Assembly (NCBI GenBank): GCA_028551475.1
Contig: CM052359.1
Location: forward strand, 16,245,583-16,309,582
Reading direction: 5' to 3'
Origin: Casuarina equisetifolia
Taxonomy: Eukaryota; Streptophyta; Magnoliopsida; Fagales; Casuarinaceae
Length of the DNA stretch: 64,000 bases
Every line of letters begins with the position of its first letter. The first letter of the stretch is position 1. Of the stretch, positions 44,711 to 56,460 are shown piece by piece. The translations under genes were made by a program, and so were the position numbers. The notes under the pieces are model-generated. The model was not told the DNA's origin, searched no databases, and worked only from the letters and a program-made list of their open reading frames with translations.

Positions 44711-46957
44711 TGTTAGGAATATTACTATTTCATTATTATTTTGATGATGACAAAAAGGAAAAAGAGCATATTTTATGAAAATATATTTTGAAGCAAAAAA
44801 ATATTTTTGAGTTAATGTATAAATGTTTCTCATGATTTATGTTAGAAATAAATATATGAAATAATGGTAATGATATTTTAAGGAAACAAATTGCACACAT
44901 TTGTAAAAGAGTTATCAAAAGGAAAATACAAATAAATATTCTTATTGATACTTGTTTTCTATGAAAATTAATGTAGATTTTATTGTGGGGTAAATATATG
45001 GGTAAAGGCCTAAAAAGACATGGTTCATTCATTCTATATGACTTAACTAATTGTTAGAAGAAGCCTAGTCCATGAAACCCATGCACGTTATTAGTCCAAG
45101 ACATGAAGGTTGTGTGTGACTCAAATTGTGGGAGCCCATTGTAATTCAAGACCAAGAACCATGTGCAAGTGACCTAAACCCAAAATGCTTTGCACGCAAC
45201 CTAATCTAAGATGTGTGACCTAGCATGCAACCTAGAAGGCATTGTGGATGACTCGATTTCCTACGTGCGACCTGCTCACCATCGAGCAACCTAGTATGGT
45301 GATCCAACATGACCTGTAACCCAAAAGCTTTTACATGACTCAATTCTCCTCGCAACACCTTCTCTATGACCCATGCAACTTGAACATGCAATTTGCCTCC
45401 AATGATGTCATAAGCTTAGATTATGATAGGCTGGGGCATATAAGGTCAAGTTGGTGATGATATTCAAATGAAATATGCTAAGATTAACCAATAGGTCTAG
45501 GTCTTTTGGCTTAATAGTTAAGGCATGTGACAAACAACATTAGAGCCAACCCCATATCTCGGGTTTAAACCACGAAAGGGGGTGACATGTGAAAAGGGCT
45601 ACAAGAAAGGGTTACCTATACATAGGGCCAAAATGGAGCCATTGTGGACTAAACGCTAAGGCATCAGTTGTAGAGCATGGTGGTTTGTCATTGGCTTATA
45701 AGGGCTTAAGTTAGTGATGATATTCAAATGCAATATGTTGAGATTAACCAGCAAGCCTAAGTTTTTTGGCTTAATGGTTAAGGCATATGGTGAAAAGTAC
45801 ATCAAAGAAAGAAGATTTTTTGAAAGAAGAAAGAAGATTTTTTAAAAAAAATTTAGGAACCCACTACTTAAAAAAGGATCAAATCAAGTGACCCACTATG
45901 TTCCTTGCAACCTAGATAAGTTCTATCACTTGATTGGATGAGTAAAAAGTGACAAGATTAAGTATTTGAGAAACCAAAGTTAAATGGGTTTGTTAAGGAA
46001 GAAGTTGAAGAAGATTTGTTATGAAACTAAAAACTTGACTCATGACCTAAATTAGCTTCATTAGACACGAAAATGAAGAAACTTTTGGGTTAAACAACAA
46101 CATTTTGAGGGCAATTGAACTAGAAAGAAATAGGAGCTTAGCCCCGACATATCCCAGCTCTTCACTTTGAAAAAGCATACTCACAACAACTCTAATAGGA
46201 AAACTTTTAGATTCCTAAAAGAAGTTAGAATGGCTCATTTTTTTGCAAGAAAAAGGTGCATTATTCACATGTATAAAGTGAGAAAGAAAAGTGCTCCTTT
46301 TTTGGTTGGTGATTGAAAAAGAAATCTAAACAAAAAAAAATAGTAAAAAAATGTGGAGCTTAAGTTGAATTGAAATCTTGGTGAAGTGCTTTTTAGTTTT
46401 TTCATGTTACAAGATTGTTTAAGATATTACTTGTGTATATGCTAATCTCATAGATATTATTGCTTTATACATACATTTGGTTGTAAATCCAAAATCCTAA
46501 TTGCATTGTGATATAACGGTTTCATGATTAGGACTCAGATTCTCATTATTGATCTTTAGATAGCCTTAGTTTTAGTAATTTCTCATACATTTCATATCTT
46601 AAGGGAGTTGCTTGAATTTGTAAAATGTTAAACAAAACTTTGAGTTGTATTTTTTGTGTGTTGAGACATATATTGTATCGTAACCCTAGGTGGAAGAATT
46701 GTAAATTATGACAAAATATTTTCTATAGAGTTTGGGTAAAGAGAATTTCAATTAAGTTAGCTAAAAGGAAGAAAGGGTGGCTATAAGTATGAGGGACAAA
46801 CCACCATGGTAAAAAATTATGTCTTAATTGTGTTATTGTTTACTTCCTACTTTTTGACTTAGCTTATAAATTGTGTAAAAATTATAAAACATTTTAAAAG
46901 GGTAATTAATCAAAAATCCAATTCATCCCTCTTCTTGGTTGGCCATTATACCTAATA
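44711..46957 (+). mobile_element. Long Sirevirus-like LTR
   Basis: Begins tgttaggaatattactatttc with a ttttgatgatgacaaaaagg phrase just inside, and ends ccaattcatccctcttcttggttggccattatacctaata, parallel to the ends of the copia LTRs at 2477 and 62626. It contains the accaccatgg block (46801) and the aaatcctaattgc..ggtttcatgattagg block (about 46492-46531) seen in those LTRs. Flanks gtaat and gtcct do not form a target duplication, so an end may be misplaced or the element truncated. It carries an internal duplication at 45452-45800. Confidence 0.6.
45452..45800 (+). repeat. Direct repeat with pol III-like boxes
   Basis: About 85 bp (tgatgatattcaaatg.., agattaacca, tttggcttaatggttaaggcat) occurs at about 45452-45536 and again at 45715-45799. 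In the first copy tggcttaatagttaaggc (45507) resembles a pol III A box and gggtttaaacc (45561) a B box whose CG has become TA. That suggests a tRNA-derived SINE or tRNA-like insertion in the LTR, later partly duplicated. No A-rich tail or target duplication is evident. Confidence 0.4.
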
Positions 46958-47120
46958 GTCCTTGCTTGTTTGGACAATGCTAGATGCTAGGCTGCACCTA
47001 TGCTCCCATGTTCTTCACTTATTGTGGATTAACCTATGGAAAGGTCCACATATCTCACTGCCAACCCTATTTTTCATGCTAGAATGAAAAATGTTGAAAT
47101 TGATTAGTAGTTCATCTAAT

Positions 47121-47235
47121 GAGTGTGTCAAGATAAATAAATTGAATATCCATTTCATTTCGTCTATTAATCAACTAGTAGATATCTTTATTAAGGCCTT
47201 TTTTCTTCAAGGTTCAAACTTCTTCCATTCAAGCT
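47121..47235 (+). pseudogene. Copia RNase H C-terminal fragment
   Basis: One frame reads KLNIHFISSINQLVDIFIKAFFLQGSNF, matching the copia RNase H tail (FVxSxxQxADIFTKxL). It is in plus orientation and not joined to other pol parts. A few residues upstream in another frame (NPIFHARMK-like) belong to the same domain. Confidence 0.65.
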
Positions 47236-47807
47236 TATGGTTTGCAATAATCCATTAACTTGTAAAAAGGTATTAGAAGAAAAAATTTCTCTCCCCCTGC
47301 ATTAGCATGCCATGTCAACTCAAGTTGCACAACATGTAGCCAATGCAATGACTCATGCCATATAAGCCTTCCCTCATGCAGAACTCATTTGTTGTATCCA
47401 ATAAATCCTTTGCATGTGCTAACCAATTCCTCTTATTAGAGTTATTATTCCAACTAGGAAATGAAAAGATTTCCTTCACAAATTGCCTCTCCTCATCAAC
47501 CGCATCACTGGATGGAAAATCCTTCCATAATTATTTGCAACAATGTCGAAATCAACCATAACTCTGAAAGTTTCCATCCACTTTTGGTGACACACATTCA
47601 AGATAAATGAAGGCCTTAATTCAGCTTCCCTTATTAATAGTTATCTTCCTTTCTATTGCTATCAATCTTTGCTTATAATTGTAATTATTTTGTACAAAAT
47701 TATCACTAAGAATTAATAAAATTCTTCCTTTATCATTTTTGTTATTCATATAAGTTTTAGGGTTCTTGCTCTTAATGAAGAAATCATCTTAATTTCTTCA
47801 TTTTTTT
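47236..47807. other. No gene recognised
   Basis: AT-rich sequence after the RNase H fragment; its right part could be that element's LTR, but no ends are evident. The Athila-like element inserted at its right edge, duplicating gggat (47808-47812). Confidence 0.35.
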
Positions 47808-47812
47808 GGGAT

Positions 47813-49062
47813 TGATAAGTCTATTTTTATAGAGTTATTTTACCTATTTTAGGTAATAAATAACTTTAATAATTATGAGAAAACATTTGAACTCCTCTTT
47901 ATTTACCTAAATTTATCTTGTTTATGTAACACAAAGAGGCAAGGAGAAAAAGAATCAACATGGAGAACCTGATGCTTATTGTGTGGCAAAATCATAATAT
48001 CAAGATCAAGAGAGTCAAGATGGGGTTAGGCTTTGGATGATTGTTATTAGATTTTCTATTGTTGTTGGGTTTTCTAAATAAATAGAAAACCCAGTCATGT
48101 TAGGAATTAAAGTCTCAATTAATTTAGGAGTTTAAAACTCAATTGTTTTAGGTCTTTAAAACCCAGTACTACTAGGATAGGAGATAGGTTTAAAACTAAA
48201 CCTTATTTAAGAGAAGAGAAGAGGCAAAAGAAAGAGGAGGAGGAAATTGAGCACAACTCAAGAGAGAGGCCAAGAATTCAAGGTTTTCTTGAAGAGAACA
48301 AAAAGGGTGACAGACTTCTTATTCTTGGATTCAAGATGTCTTCTTTATTTCTTATTATTATTCTTCCTCATTATTTCTTTATGTTTTAGTTTACTTTTGT
48401 TAAAGCTACAATCTAACCTAATTATGATGGTATAAATCTTATGATTGTTATGTTTTGCAAGATATTTTATTTATATGAAGTTACATATTACTGTGTTTAA
48501 TGTTTTTAAGTGATTAGCTATCACTTGAATGATCTGATTTGCATGTTTAAGACCGGTAAGAGATGATATGCAGTTGCTTGTTGTAATATGTAACCATAAA
48601 TTAAATATGGATAGACATATACCATATTGTTTGTGTGGCCTTTGGTGTAAACTAGGAATATTCATAGATCCTAATGCATTTGGTTTGTTTCAATTCACGT
48701 ATAGAGATATAGTAAATTAATGAACTAAATAGGTTTACTATACCTAGACATAGGATAGTAAATAAATTAGGAGATTCCACTATCACATAGATATTATCCC
48801 TCTTGCAAGCATACATAATCTACATTAATACCTCATAGTTATGGTGAAATTGAACACTCTAACATGTTTTGCGTATTTAGTTTTATTAAATTTAGTTTAT
48901 TAGTCTATCATCTATCAATTTGGTTTGCTAGATAAATTCTAGGAGTTGTTCACCGTTAGTAATTAGTTGACTTAGTAATCACCAATCTTTGTGGGACGAT
49001 AACTTTTTTATCATTATATTACTTGTTTGACATCTTCACTTGCATATAAGTTTCACCGAATA
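47813..49062 (+). repeat. 5' LTR of Athila-like element
   Basis: 1250 bp from tgataagtctattttt to tttcaccgaata; the terminal CA is TA here. It aligns with 52668-53936 with visibly few differences, fewer than it shows to the LTR at the left end of the window. Confidence 0.92.
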
Positions 49063-49069
49063 AGTTTTT

Positions 49070-49089
49070 AGCATCATTGCCAGGGATTG
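49070..49089 (+). promoter_or_regulatory. Decayed Asp-tRNA-type primer binding site
   Basis: The bases agcatcattgccagggattg, a few bases after the LTR, match the Athila-group primer site (ggcgccgttgccggggatt core), except that each mismatch is a C-to-T or G-to-A change, mostly at CpG. This is what deamination of methylated cytosine produces. Confidence 0.8.
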
Positions 49090-49329
49090 GTTGTTTTACT
49101 GCTGATTAATATTAATATCGAATGATTTCTAGGTTTAATCTAGTTTTTATTTACTTTTAAGAAAAATTATTTTTTATTTATTCTTGAAAAAAAAATTATT
49201 TTTTGTTTTATTTTTATTTTTCTTTATTATTAAAAAAAAGAAAAAAATTCCTTGTTAAGTTGCTATTGTTAAAAGATTAAACAATAAGGATGGAAAAAAA
49301 TAATGGTACACATAGACTTTTAAAAGACT

Positions 49330-50170
49330 ATGCTGCACCAACATTTTGGAATGCCACATCAAGCATTAAGAAGCCTGAAATTCAAGCAAACAACTTTGAG
49401 ATCAAGCCAGCACTTATCTAGATGCTTCAAAAATTCCTTGCAATTTAGTAGGCTACCAAACAATGATCCAAATGCTTACATTGAAGCCTTCCTTGAAATC
49501 TGTGACCTAATCAAATACAATGGAGTCACAGATGATGCTATCAGGTTAAGACTATTTTCATTTTCTCTTAGGGACAAAGCTAAAAGTTGGCTCTTTTCTC
49601 TTCCTATAGGATCAATTACTACATGGAATGATTTGGCTCAGAAATTTCTTCGTAAATTCTTTCCTTTTGCAAAATTTACAAAAATGTGCAAAGATATTAT
49701 CACTTTTGTACAGATGGATAATGAATCATTGTATGAAGCTTGGGAAAGATTCAAGGAACTTTTAAGGAGATGTTCACATCATGGACTACCCATATGGTTA
49801 CAGGTACAAACTTTTATGATGGGTCTAGTACAAATCTTTATTTCATAATTGATGCAACTGCAGGAGGGTCCTTGCACAACAAAACACTAAACGAGGCATA
49901 TGAGCTTCTAAAGGAGATGACATTCAATTGCTATCAATGGTCTACTGAGATGCTACCAATGCAACAAGCAAGTGAAATCCATGAAATAGATATCTTCACT
50001 GCAATGTGCACACAATTAAAAGTGCTTAATAAGAAGATTGATAACTTAAGTACTCTAGTTGTGAGAATTTAGAGTAAAGAATGTGAATTTTGTGGTGGAG
50101 GACATGCAAGCATTGAATGTATAATAGGTAACCCTTATGCTCAATATAATGAATATGCTAATTTTGTTAG
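49330..50170 (+). pseudogene. Athila-like gag
   Basis: The first frame (49330-49848) includes FSRLPNNDPNAYIEAFLEICD, LFSFSLRDKAKSWLFSLP, WNDLAQKFLRKFFP and the MDNESLYEAWERFKELLRRC helix, the retrotransposon gag core of plant gypsy elements. A frameshift at about 49820 continues it in the +1 frame (GGSLHNKTLNEAYELLKEMTFN, to 50072). A knuckle-like CEFCGGGHASIEC follows a stop, at about 50088-50126. The product would form the nucleocapsid. One frameshift and few stops: better preserved than most elements here. Confidence 0.85.
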
Positions 50171-50332
50171 GATTTTGAGTAGGTCATAAAATGATCCTCA
50201 CTCCAACATGTATAATCCAAGATGGGACAACCATCAAACTTTTTCATGGAGTAACTCAAATGAGATAAAACCACAACTAACATTTAAGCAAATAGGAAAG
50301 GAGAAGCCTAAATTAGAGGATACAGTTACAAA

Positions 50333-50870
50333 ACTAGCCATCATCACATAAACTTTATGGAGAAGATTGAAGCAAGATTTCAGAATCAGGAAGCTTCAAT
50401 CAAAAAATTAGAGTTGCAAATGGGTCAGTTGGTCAACATGCTTTTAGAGAGACAAAAAGGTCTTTTGCCTAGCAATATGGTGGAAAACGCTAGAGATAAT
50501 ATAATCACTAACCTAGCCATCACCACACAGAATTTTATGGAGAGTACTGAAGTGAGAATTCTGAACCAAGAGATGAGCCTTCAAAATCAAGAAGCTTTAA
50601 TAAGGAAATTAGAACTGCAAATGAGTCAACTGATCAACATGATCTCAAAGAATCAAGAGGGTCTTTTGCTTAGCAATGTGGAAAAAAGCCTTATAGATAC
50701 CGCAAAGGCAATAACCTTAACATATGGCAAGCAAGTAGGAGAAGTTAATATTGACAAGGAGAGTCTCAAAAATAATGATAAAGATGTCAGCATACAACTT
50801 GAGGAGGCACCTAGGAGCAAGCTTGTTCCAAAACATTCGATACCCTTTATGCCTCTAGCTCCATCTCCCT
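50333..50870 (+). pseudogene. Gag tail with duplicated coiled-coil segment
   Basis: Two copies of a helical segment lie in tandem in one open frame of 171 codons (50357-50872). Copy 1 reads FQNQEASIKKLELQMGQLVN, copy 2 NQEALIRKLELQMSQLINM; each is preceded by LAI-T-NFME and followed by a QxGLLxSN phrase. The Leu and Gln/Glu spacing predicts coiled coil. This part joins gag to the missing protease in autonomous Athila-type elements. The DNA repeat has a period of about 180 bp. Confidence 0.75.
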
Positions 50871-50879
50871 AGAGATTCC

Positions 50880-52667
50880 AGCAATGCGAACAAGATAAGT
50901 AGTTTTTGGAATTCCTTGATATATCATTAAAACTGTACATTAACATTCCTTTTACAGAGGCTCTAGTTCAAATATCTAGTTGTGCAGAATTGTTGAAAGT
51001 GATATTGGACAACAAAAGGGAGTTGGAAATATATGAGACAGTGAGGTTGATCAAAGAGTGCTTAACTGTTTTACAACACAAGCTGTCTTTTAAACTATTA
51101 TAGTTTCATCCTCCCTGAGCAACAACATCCAAGATAGTTTGGCTGAAAACTATAAAGCAAGCGCTTCTTGGGAAGCAACCCAAGCGATTTCATTTTAGTC
51201 TTTTCATTAGAAGTTTTGTCACCATCATCTCCTTAGAGCTCTACATGGATATGACCTACAATCAAGAGAGTTTTCTCATTCCTATTCCTTCATTATTATT
51301 GCTTTCTTTTATTTTTACATTGAGGACAATGCTTCATTCAAGTTTGGGGGTAGGGAAAGAACCTTTGTGCTAAATTTGATTGAAATTTTTTTTATGTCAT
51401 GATTACATCCCATGTTCTGAATTCTTAGTGATTCTTTGGAAGATATAGATTTTGTTCAAACCTGCAATTGTGGTGTGAGTTAAGTGTGATTTTGATTATG
51501 TTGATCCACCTATTGAGCACTAAAAGTCCTTCATTTTTGAAATTGTGTGTATTTCTAGAGAACATTCATGTGAAGTATGTGATTTTCTTAGATCTCACTT
51601 GAATCTTAGAATTTGTTTGATTTTCTCTTGAAGCCAAATCCTAAGCTGTATCTAATTAAGAAAATGATTTAGACCATTCTTTGGATTGTTTGAGCCTTTC
51701 AAGCCAACCCTATTTATTTATCATTAATCACCCTATTGAGCTTTGATTCTTATCCATTTTTTTAATGACACCCACATATATATAGCCATAAGCCTTGAAC
51801 AACTTATCTTATCGTCCCACGCCCATGAACATGTTGACTTGTAGGATGGAAGTTTGTTTGAGATGAATAAAGGTTGAAAGGAAGATGGAGCATGGGAAGA
51901 AATTGATTACAATGATTAAGTGGGGCATAGTATTTCATTTCTACAAAAAGAAAAAAAAAGTACAACATTTGCCCAAGAATGGAATCCTCTTATCATTCCT
52001 TATCATATTTAAGCCATTCAATGTTTTGAATTAGGCCATTAAGCATAGTAATTGAAATGATTGGCAAGATAAGAGTATAATGACTACATGTCTAGTACTT
52101 TTACTTGTTTTATTGATGCAAGCATGATTGTGGCTTTGTGAGTGTTAGAATCCAAGTGAAATAAAGCATTTTTAGACAAAAAAGAATGAGAAAAGTGATG
52201 GTAGAAAGTGACAAGAGTTTTTGATGAGATCCTAAAAAGTAATGTGTTCATGGGTGAATTAAGCCTAAATGACTTTCATCTTATCCCTAGCCTAGCCTTA
52301 CATTACAAACTTATAAAATTCCTATTGATTTTTTATTAGATGATTGGCTTACATTAGTGGAGAGAGGAATGAAAAGCAAACATATGAGGTTTGGTTAAAG
52401 ATTTTGAGAGATTGCATATTAATGTGAATCTATTTAGAGTGCATATAGTTGAAAAGACAAGGACTCACACACACACACGTGGTCAACATAGTTAAGAGTC
52501 TATCTTATCTTATAAAACAATTATGGTGTTTGGATGAAAGTTATATTTTTCTTTGAATTGTTGAGTTTGAGCAATTATGAGAAAATTTCATGAAGGGGTT
52601 TTGTCTAAAACATATGTTATTTATTACTTTTGCTTGAGGACTAGCAAAATGTTAAGTTTGGGGGTTT
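50880..52667 (+). other. Non-coding 3' part of Athila-like element
   Basis: No pol or env-like frame is visible. A short frame at 50906-51103 (EFLDISLKLYINIPFTEAL) is the end of gag/start of protease region of this family (a FLxxLKKLxINIPFxEAL phrase), after which all pol domains are lacking. The phrase aagcgcttcttgggaagcaacccaagc (51159-51185) and the acattgaggacaatg with agtttgggggtag (51318-51351) normally follow pol. Terminal polypurine aagtttggggg (52654-52664) abuts the 3' LTR. Confidence 0.75.
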
Positions 52668-53936
52668 TGATAACTCTATTCTTATAGAGTTATTTTACCT
52701 ATTTTAGGTAATAAATAACTTTAATAATTGTGAGAAAACATTTGAACTCCTTTTTATTTACCTAAATTTATCTTGTTTATGTAGCACAAGGAGGCAAGGA
52801 GAAAAGGAATGAACATGGAGAACCTGATGCTTATTGTGTGGAAAAATTGTAATATCAAGATCAAGAGAGTCAAGATGGGGTTGGGCTTTGGATGATTGTT
52901 ATTAGATTTTCTATTGTTGTTGGGTTTTCTAAATAAATAGAAAACCTAGTCATGTTAGGAATTCAAGTCCTAATTAATTTAGGAGTTCAAAACCCAATTG
53001 TTTTAAGTCTCTAAAACCCAGCTCTACTAGGATAGGAGATAGGTCTAAACCAAAACCCTATTTAAGAGAAAAGAAGAACCAAAAGAAGGAGGAGGAGGAA
53101 ATTGAGCACAACTCAAGAGAAAGGCCAAGAATTCAAGGTTTTCTTGAAGAGAAGACAAAAAGGGTGATAGACTTCTTGTTCTTGGATTCAAGATGCCTTC
53201 TTTATTTCTTATTATTATTCTTTCTCATTATTTCTTTATGTTTTAGTTTACTTTTGTTAGAGCTATGATCTAACCTAATTATGATGGTATAAATCTTATG
53301 ATTATTATGTTTTGCAAGATATTTTATTTATGTGAAGTTACATATTACTGTGTTTAATATTTTTAAGTGATTAGCTACCACTTGAATAATCTGATTTGCA
53401 TGTTTGAGACCAATAGGAGATGATATGCAGTTGCTTGTTGTAATATGTAACCATAAATTAAATATGGATAGACATATACCATATTGTTTGTGTGGCTTTT
53501 GGTGTAAACTAGGAATATTCACAAATCCTAATGCATTTGGTTTGTTTCAATTCACGTATAGAGATATAGTGAATTAATGAACTAAATAGGTTCATTATAC
53601 CTAGACATATGATAGTAAATAAATTAGGAGATTCCACTATCACATAAATATTATCCCTCTTGTAAGCATACATAATCTACATTAATACCTCATAGTTGTG
53701 GTGAAATTGGACACTTTAACATGTTTTGCATATTTAGTTTTATTAAATTTAGTTGATTAGTCTATCATCTATTATTGGATTTGTTAGATAAATTCTAGGA
53801 GTTATTCACCGTTAGTAATTAGTTGGTCTCTGTGGGATGATATCTTTCTTATCACCAATCTTTGTGGGATGATATCTTTCTTATCATTATATTACTGGTT
53901 CAACATGTTCACTTGCACTTAGAATTTCACCAAACA
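52668..53936 (+). repeat. 3' LTR of Athila-like element
   Basis: 1269 bp from tgataactctattctt to tttcaccaaaca. Near its right end, a phrase (ctctgtgggatgatatctttcttatc) is present twice in a row at 53827-53888, which the 5' LTR has once; this accounts for the length difference. Confidence 0.92.
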
Positions 53937-53941
53937 GGGAT

Positions 53942-54559
53942 TTCCTTGCTTCCATTTAAATCCATCATCGTTGGTGGTTGGCCGTGGTGGGAAAAGAATG
54001 TCTAGTGGCCCTTAACATGTTGGCCAAAGCATGTGAGGGCATATTTAAGTTTTACCCACCCAGATCTGGACTTCTTTTGGTTTTCTTGGTGTAAGGTGAT
54101 CAAAGCATCTTTGGCAATATCTTCAGAGGCAATGAGAAAAGTAAATGTCCTCTTTAAGGAGTAGATCAACTTTGTTTGGTCTTGTCTATGTTCGAAGTTG
54201 AATAGGTTACCATCAGGCCACTTTTAAAGAATGGGAAAACAATCAATTGTTTTTCAAATCTTTGCTTCTAGGGAAGAAACGATGGGTGACAAGTGAGGGC
54301 ACTTGTCCTTTTGTTTTCTTAGCCAGTTTTCAACTACCCATGGGTAGTAATGGTAGGTCATCCAACCGCTTCTTTAGCCTTTTCCACTTTAACCCACTCT
54401 TTTTACTCCTTACGAGAAGCCACATGTATTTCCCTAAGTTCTGCTTGGAAGCATTTAAGATTTTTCTTGGGAGCATCGAAGATTTGTTTGGAAGTAGCTA
54501 GGCATTGCCTCAAAGCATGCTTATATTTTGTCAAACTATCATACAGCTACATTTGGTCA
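53942..54559. other. No gene recognised
   Basis: Continues from the sequence interrupted at 47812. Frames on the plus strand (54247-54565) lack motifs. The antisense of 54370-54550 could encode a Lys-rich helical peptide (KHALRQCLATSKQIFDAPKK), which may be an old exon or element relic; support is weak. Confidence 0.3.
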
Positions 54560-54783
54560 TGTTGATGTATATGAGGCAAAGATGGATATGTTCAAGAATT
54601 AGTGCTAGGATTATTCTATTAATAGTCTTTTTGTATTGAATGTATTGATTACTTTCCTTCCTTAGATTAGGATTACAAGTTTATAAATATAGACCACTAC
54701 ATGTATATTTGAACATATTAGAATACAACGTTATTCACACTCGGCTTATTTCTATCATTCTCATTATATTTCCCTTTCTTACA
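54560..54783 (+). mobile_element. 5' LTR of plus-strand copia
   Basis: A 224-bp unit from tgttgatgtatatgagg to cctttcttaca, followed at once by tggtgtagaagcc (54784-54796), a decayed Met-tRNA-type primer site. It has a TATA-like ttataaatatag at 54679-54690, then the typical short-LTR copia end. The 3' LTR is not seen because the element is broken at 59343. Confidence 0.7.
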
Positions 54784-54796
54784 TGGTGTAGAAGCC

Positions 54797-56460
54797 TTTC
54801 TTTCCTTGAGACCTGAAACTGCTTTTACAAAAAATTTCTTTTCTAGCCATCATACATGAGGTTAAAGCATATTTAATTTTTGTTTTCTTTCTCAATTTTT
54901 TTTAAAAACCCTCATCAAAATTATCTTTTTGTCCTCACCACTTATCCCAAATTACTTATTGCATTTTTAAAATATTTCATTTTTGCCCATGCCACACTAC
55001 ATATTTCCACTTTCTACCCATATCTTTTCCATATTTTAGTTTTACTTTCACCTCACCTTAAAGCCTTAGCCACATCTTTTTAATTTTATAGTTTCACCCC
55101 CATTCCACCTAAAATTCTCAAATTTGCCCTTAAAACCCCAAATCGTAAATGATGTTGCCAACTCCAATTCCTCCACCAGTGTTACCATAAGCACCATTTT
55201 TGGTGTATCCTCTATCACTTATGACCCCTACCACCTTTTTGCCATTGAACTTCAGTTTGTAAGCATTGTGTTGAAGAAATTAAAGGGTAAATCGAATTGA
55301 CATATTTGGAGTGAACAAGTTCGCACTATATGCCTTGTTTGCCACAAGCTTAGCTTCCTCACTAGCGATCTAAAATGGCTAATTGATGACCTCGATGTAG
55401 TGGAAAAATAAGGCCAAGCTCACGTGGCCATGAAGACTTCGTTGGTCCATTCTATCCACCCAAGCCTTGAAAATCTTGTCTCTCACATGCCCACCATCAA
55501 AGAAATCTAGACGATTCTTTAAGATAGCTTTAAAAAGGTCTTGAGAACCTAGAAGTTTGGCTTGAAACAAGCCATATCCAACCTTAAGCTTCCTACCAAT
55601 GCTACTAGGAATGACCTCACCATTTTTTATGTCCAATTTGATATAATTGTGGCAAATGCACCTATAACATGAATGATTAATTATAAGAAGGGACTAAGAG
55701 GACTATGTCTTGAAATTTCTCCTTGGCCTTCTAGAGGATTTTCTAGCAACATTGATCAAGCATCCTTTATCATGAAACTCCTCCTATTTTGGAGTGTGCC
55801 TATGCCACAGAAAACTAAGATGTCCATTAATGCTCTCAGCCTAATGGATGAACCCTTACCAACAACCATTTGGCTTTTGCTACATAGAAGCCACACATGT
55901 TGCTTCCAAGTTTGCATAATCACCCATGCGGGCCTAATGGTTAGTCATAGGATTTAACCCAACACTCTTTTCACATGGGTGGGCCAAGTTGGTTCACTTT
56001 TAAAAGACCATCTTGTAATAGACCTTTTTGTAAACATTGTAAGAAACCAAGCCATGTCTAAGAGTCTGCTTTCTTCTCATGGGCTATCCACTAGGTTGGA
56101 AGCCCATCCACAAGGGTGGGTTCAAAAGGAATTCTGGAGGCAATGGCCCACTTGCCCATTATGTTACCACTAATGGGCAAGTCACTTTTGTTTTTAAATC
56201 TTAACAACATCTCAATTCTGGGCCACCTCAATCTTTTGTCCTAGATACCTACCATGGGCCATAGTCTTATGGTAACCCATTTCTATCTCCTTACTTTAAT
56301 GTAGGTGTATTAGGTCATCCGCCTCCCACTCCTAGCAATACTTATGGTGGACCCATTAGACCTACTCCCACTACGAATCAACAACAGAAACTTGTCAACC
56401 CTATCAATCAAATAAGACCCCCTAATTCTTTTGCCAATTTCTCAAGTATACTTTAACCTT
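54797..56460 (+). pseudogene. Copia leader and gag remnant
   Basis: After a leader, gag-like pieces start near 55230 (ELQFVSIVLKKLKGKSN, IWSEQV; the family has VKLTxxNYLLWRxQ) and continue through several frames. A zinc knuckle lacking its last Cys (CKHCKKPSHV, then a stop) lies at about 56028-56057. The minus frame at 55379-55636 is antisense to this gag and is not taken as a gene. The region is strongly decayed. Confidence 0.6.

Larger units (their letters stand above)
47813..53936 (+). mobile_element. Athila-like gypsy element with gag but no pol
   Basis: Complete insertion: 5' LTR 47813-49062, 3' LTR 52668-53936, flanked by perfect target duplication gggat at 47808-47812 and 53937-53941. 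The region after the 5' LTR has a primer site of the Asp-tRNA type used by Athila elements. A gag (49330-50170) is followed by a tail with internal repeats, then by long non-coding sequence containing the family's typical acattgaggacaatg and agtttgggggt, and a terminal polypurine tract gtttggggg before the 3' LTR. Protease, reverse transcriptase, RNase H and integrase are absent. The element would need enzymes from a relative, or lost pol by deletion. Confidence 0.92.

Noticed and set aside
45206-45391. Minus-strand 61-codon frame in the long LTR
   Set aside because: Lies inside non-coding LTR sequence and has no motif.
55379-55636. Minus-strand 85-codon frame
   Set aside because: No recognisable motif, and it is antisense to the plus-strand copia gag remnant.
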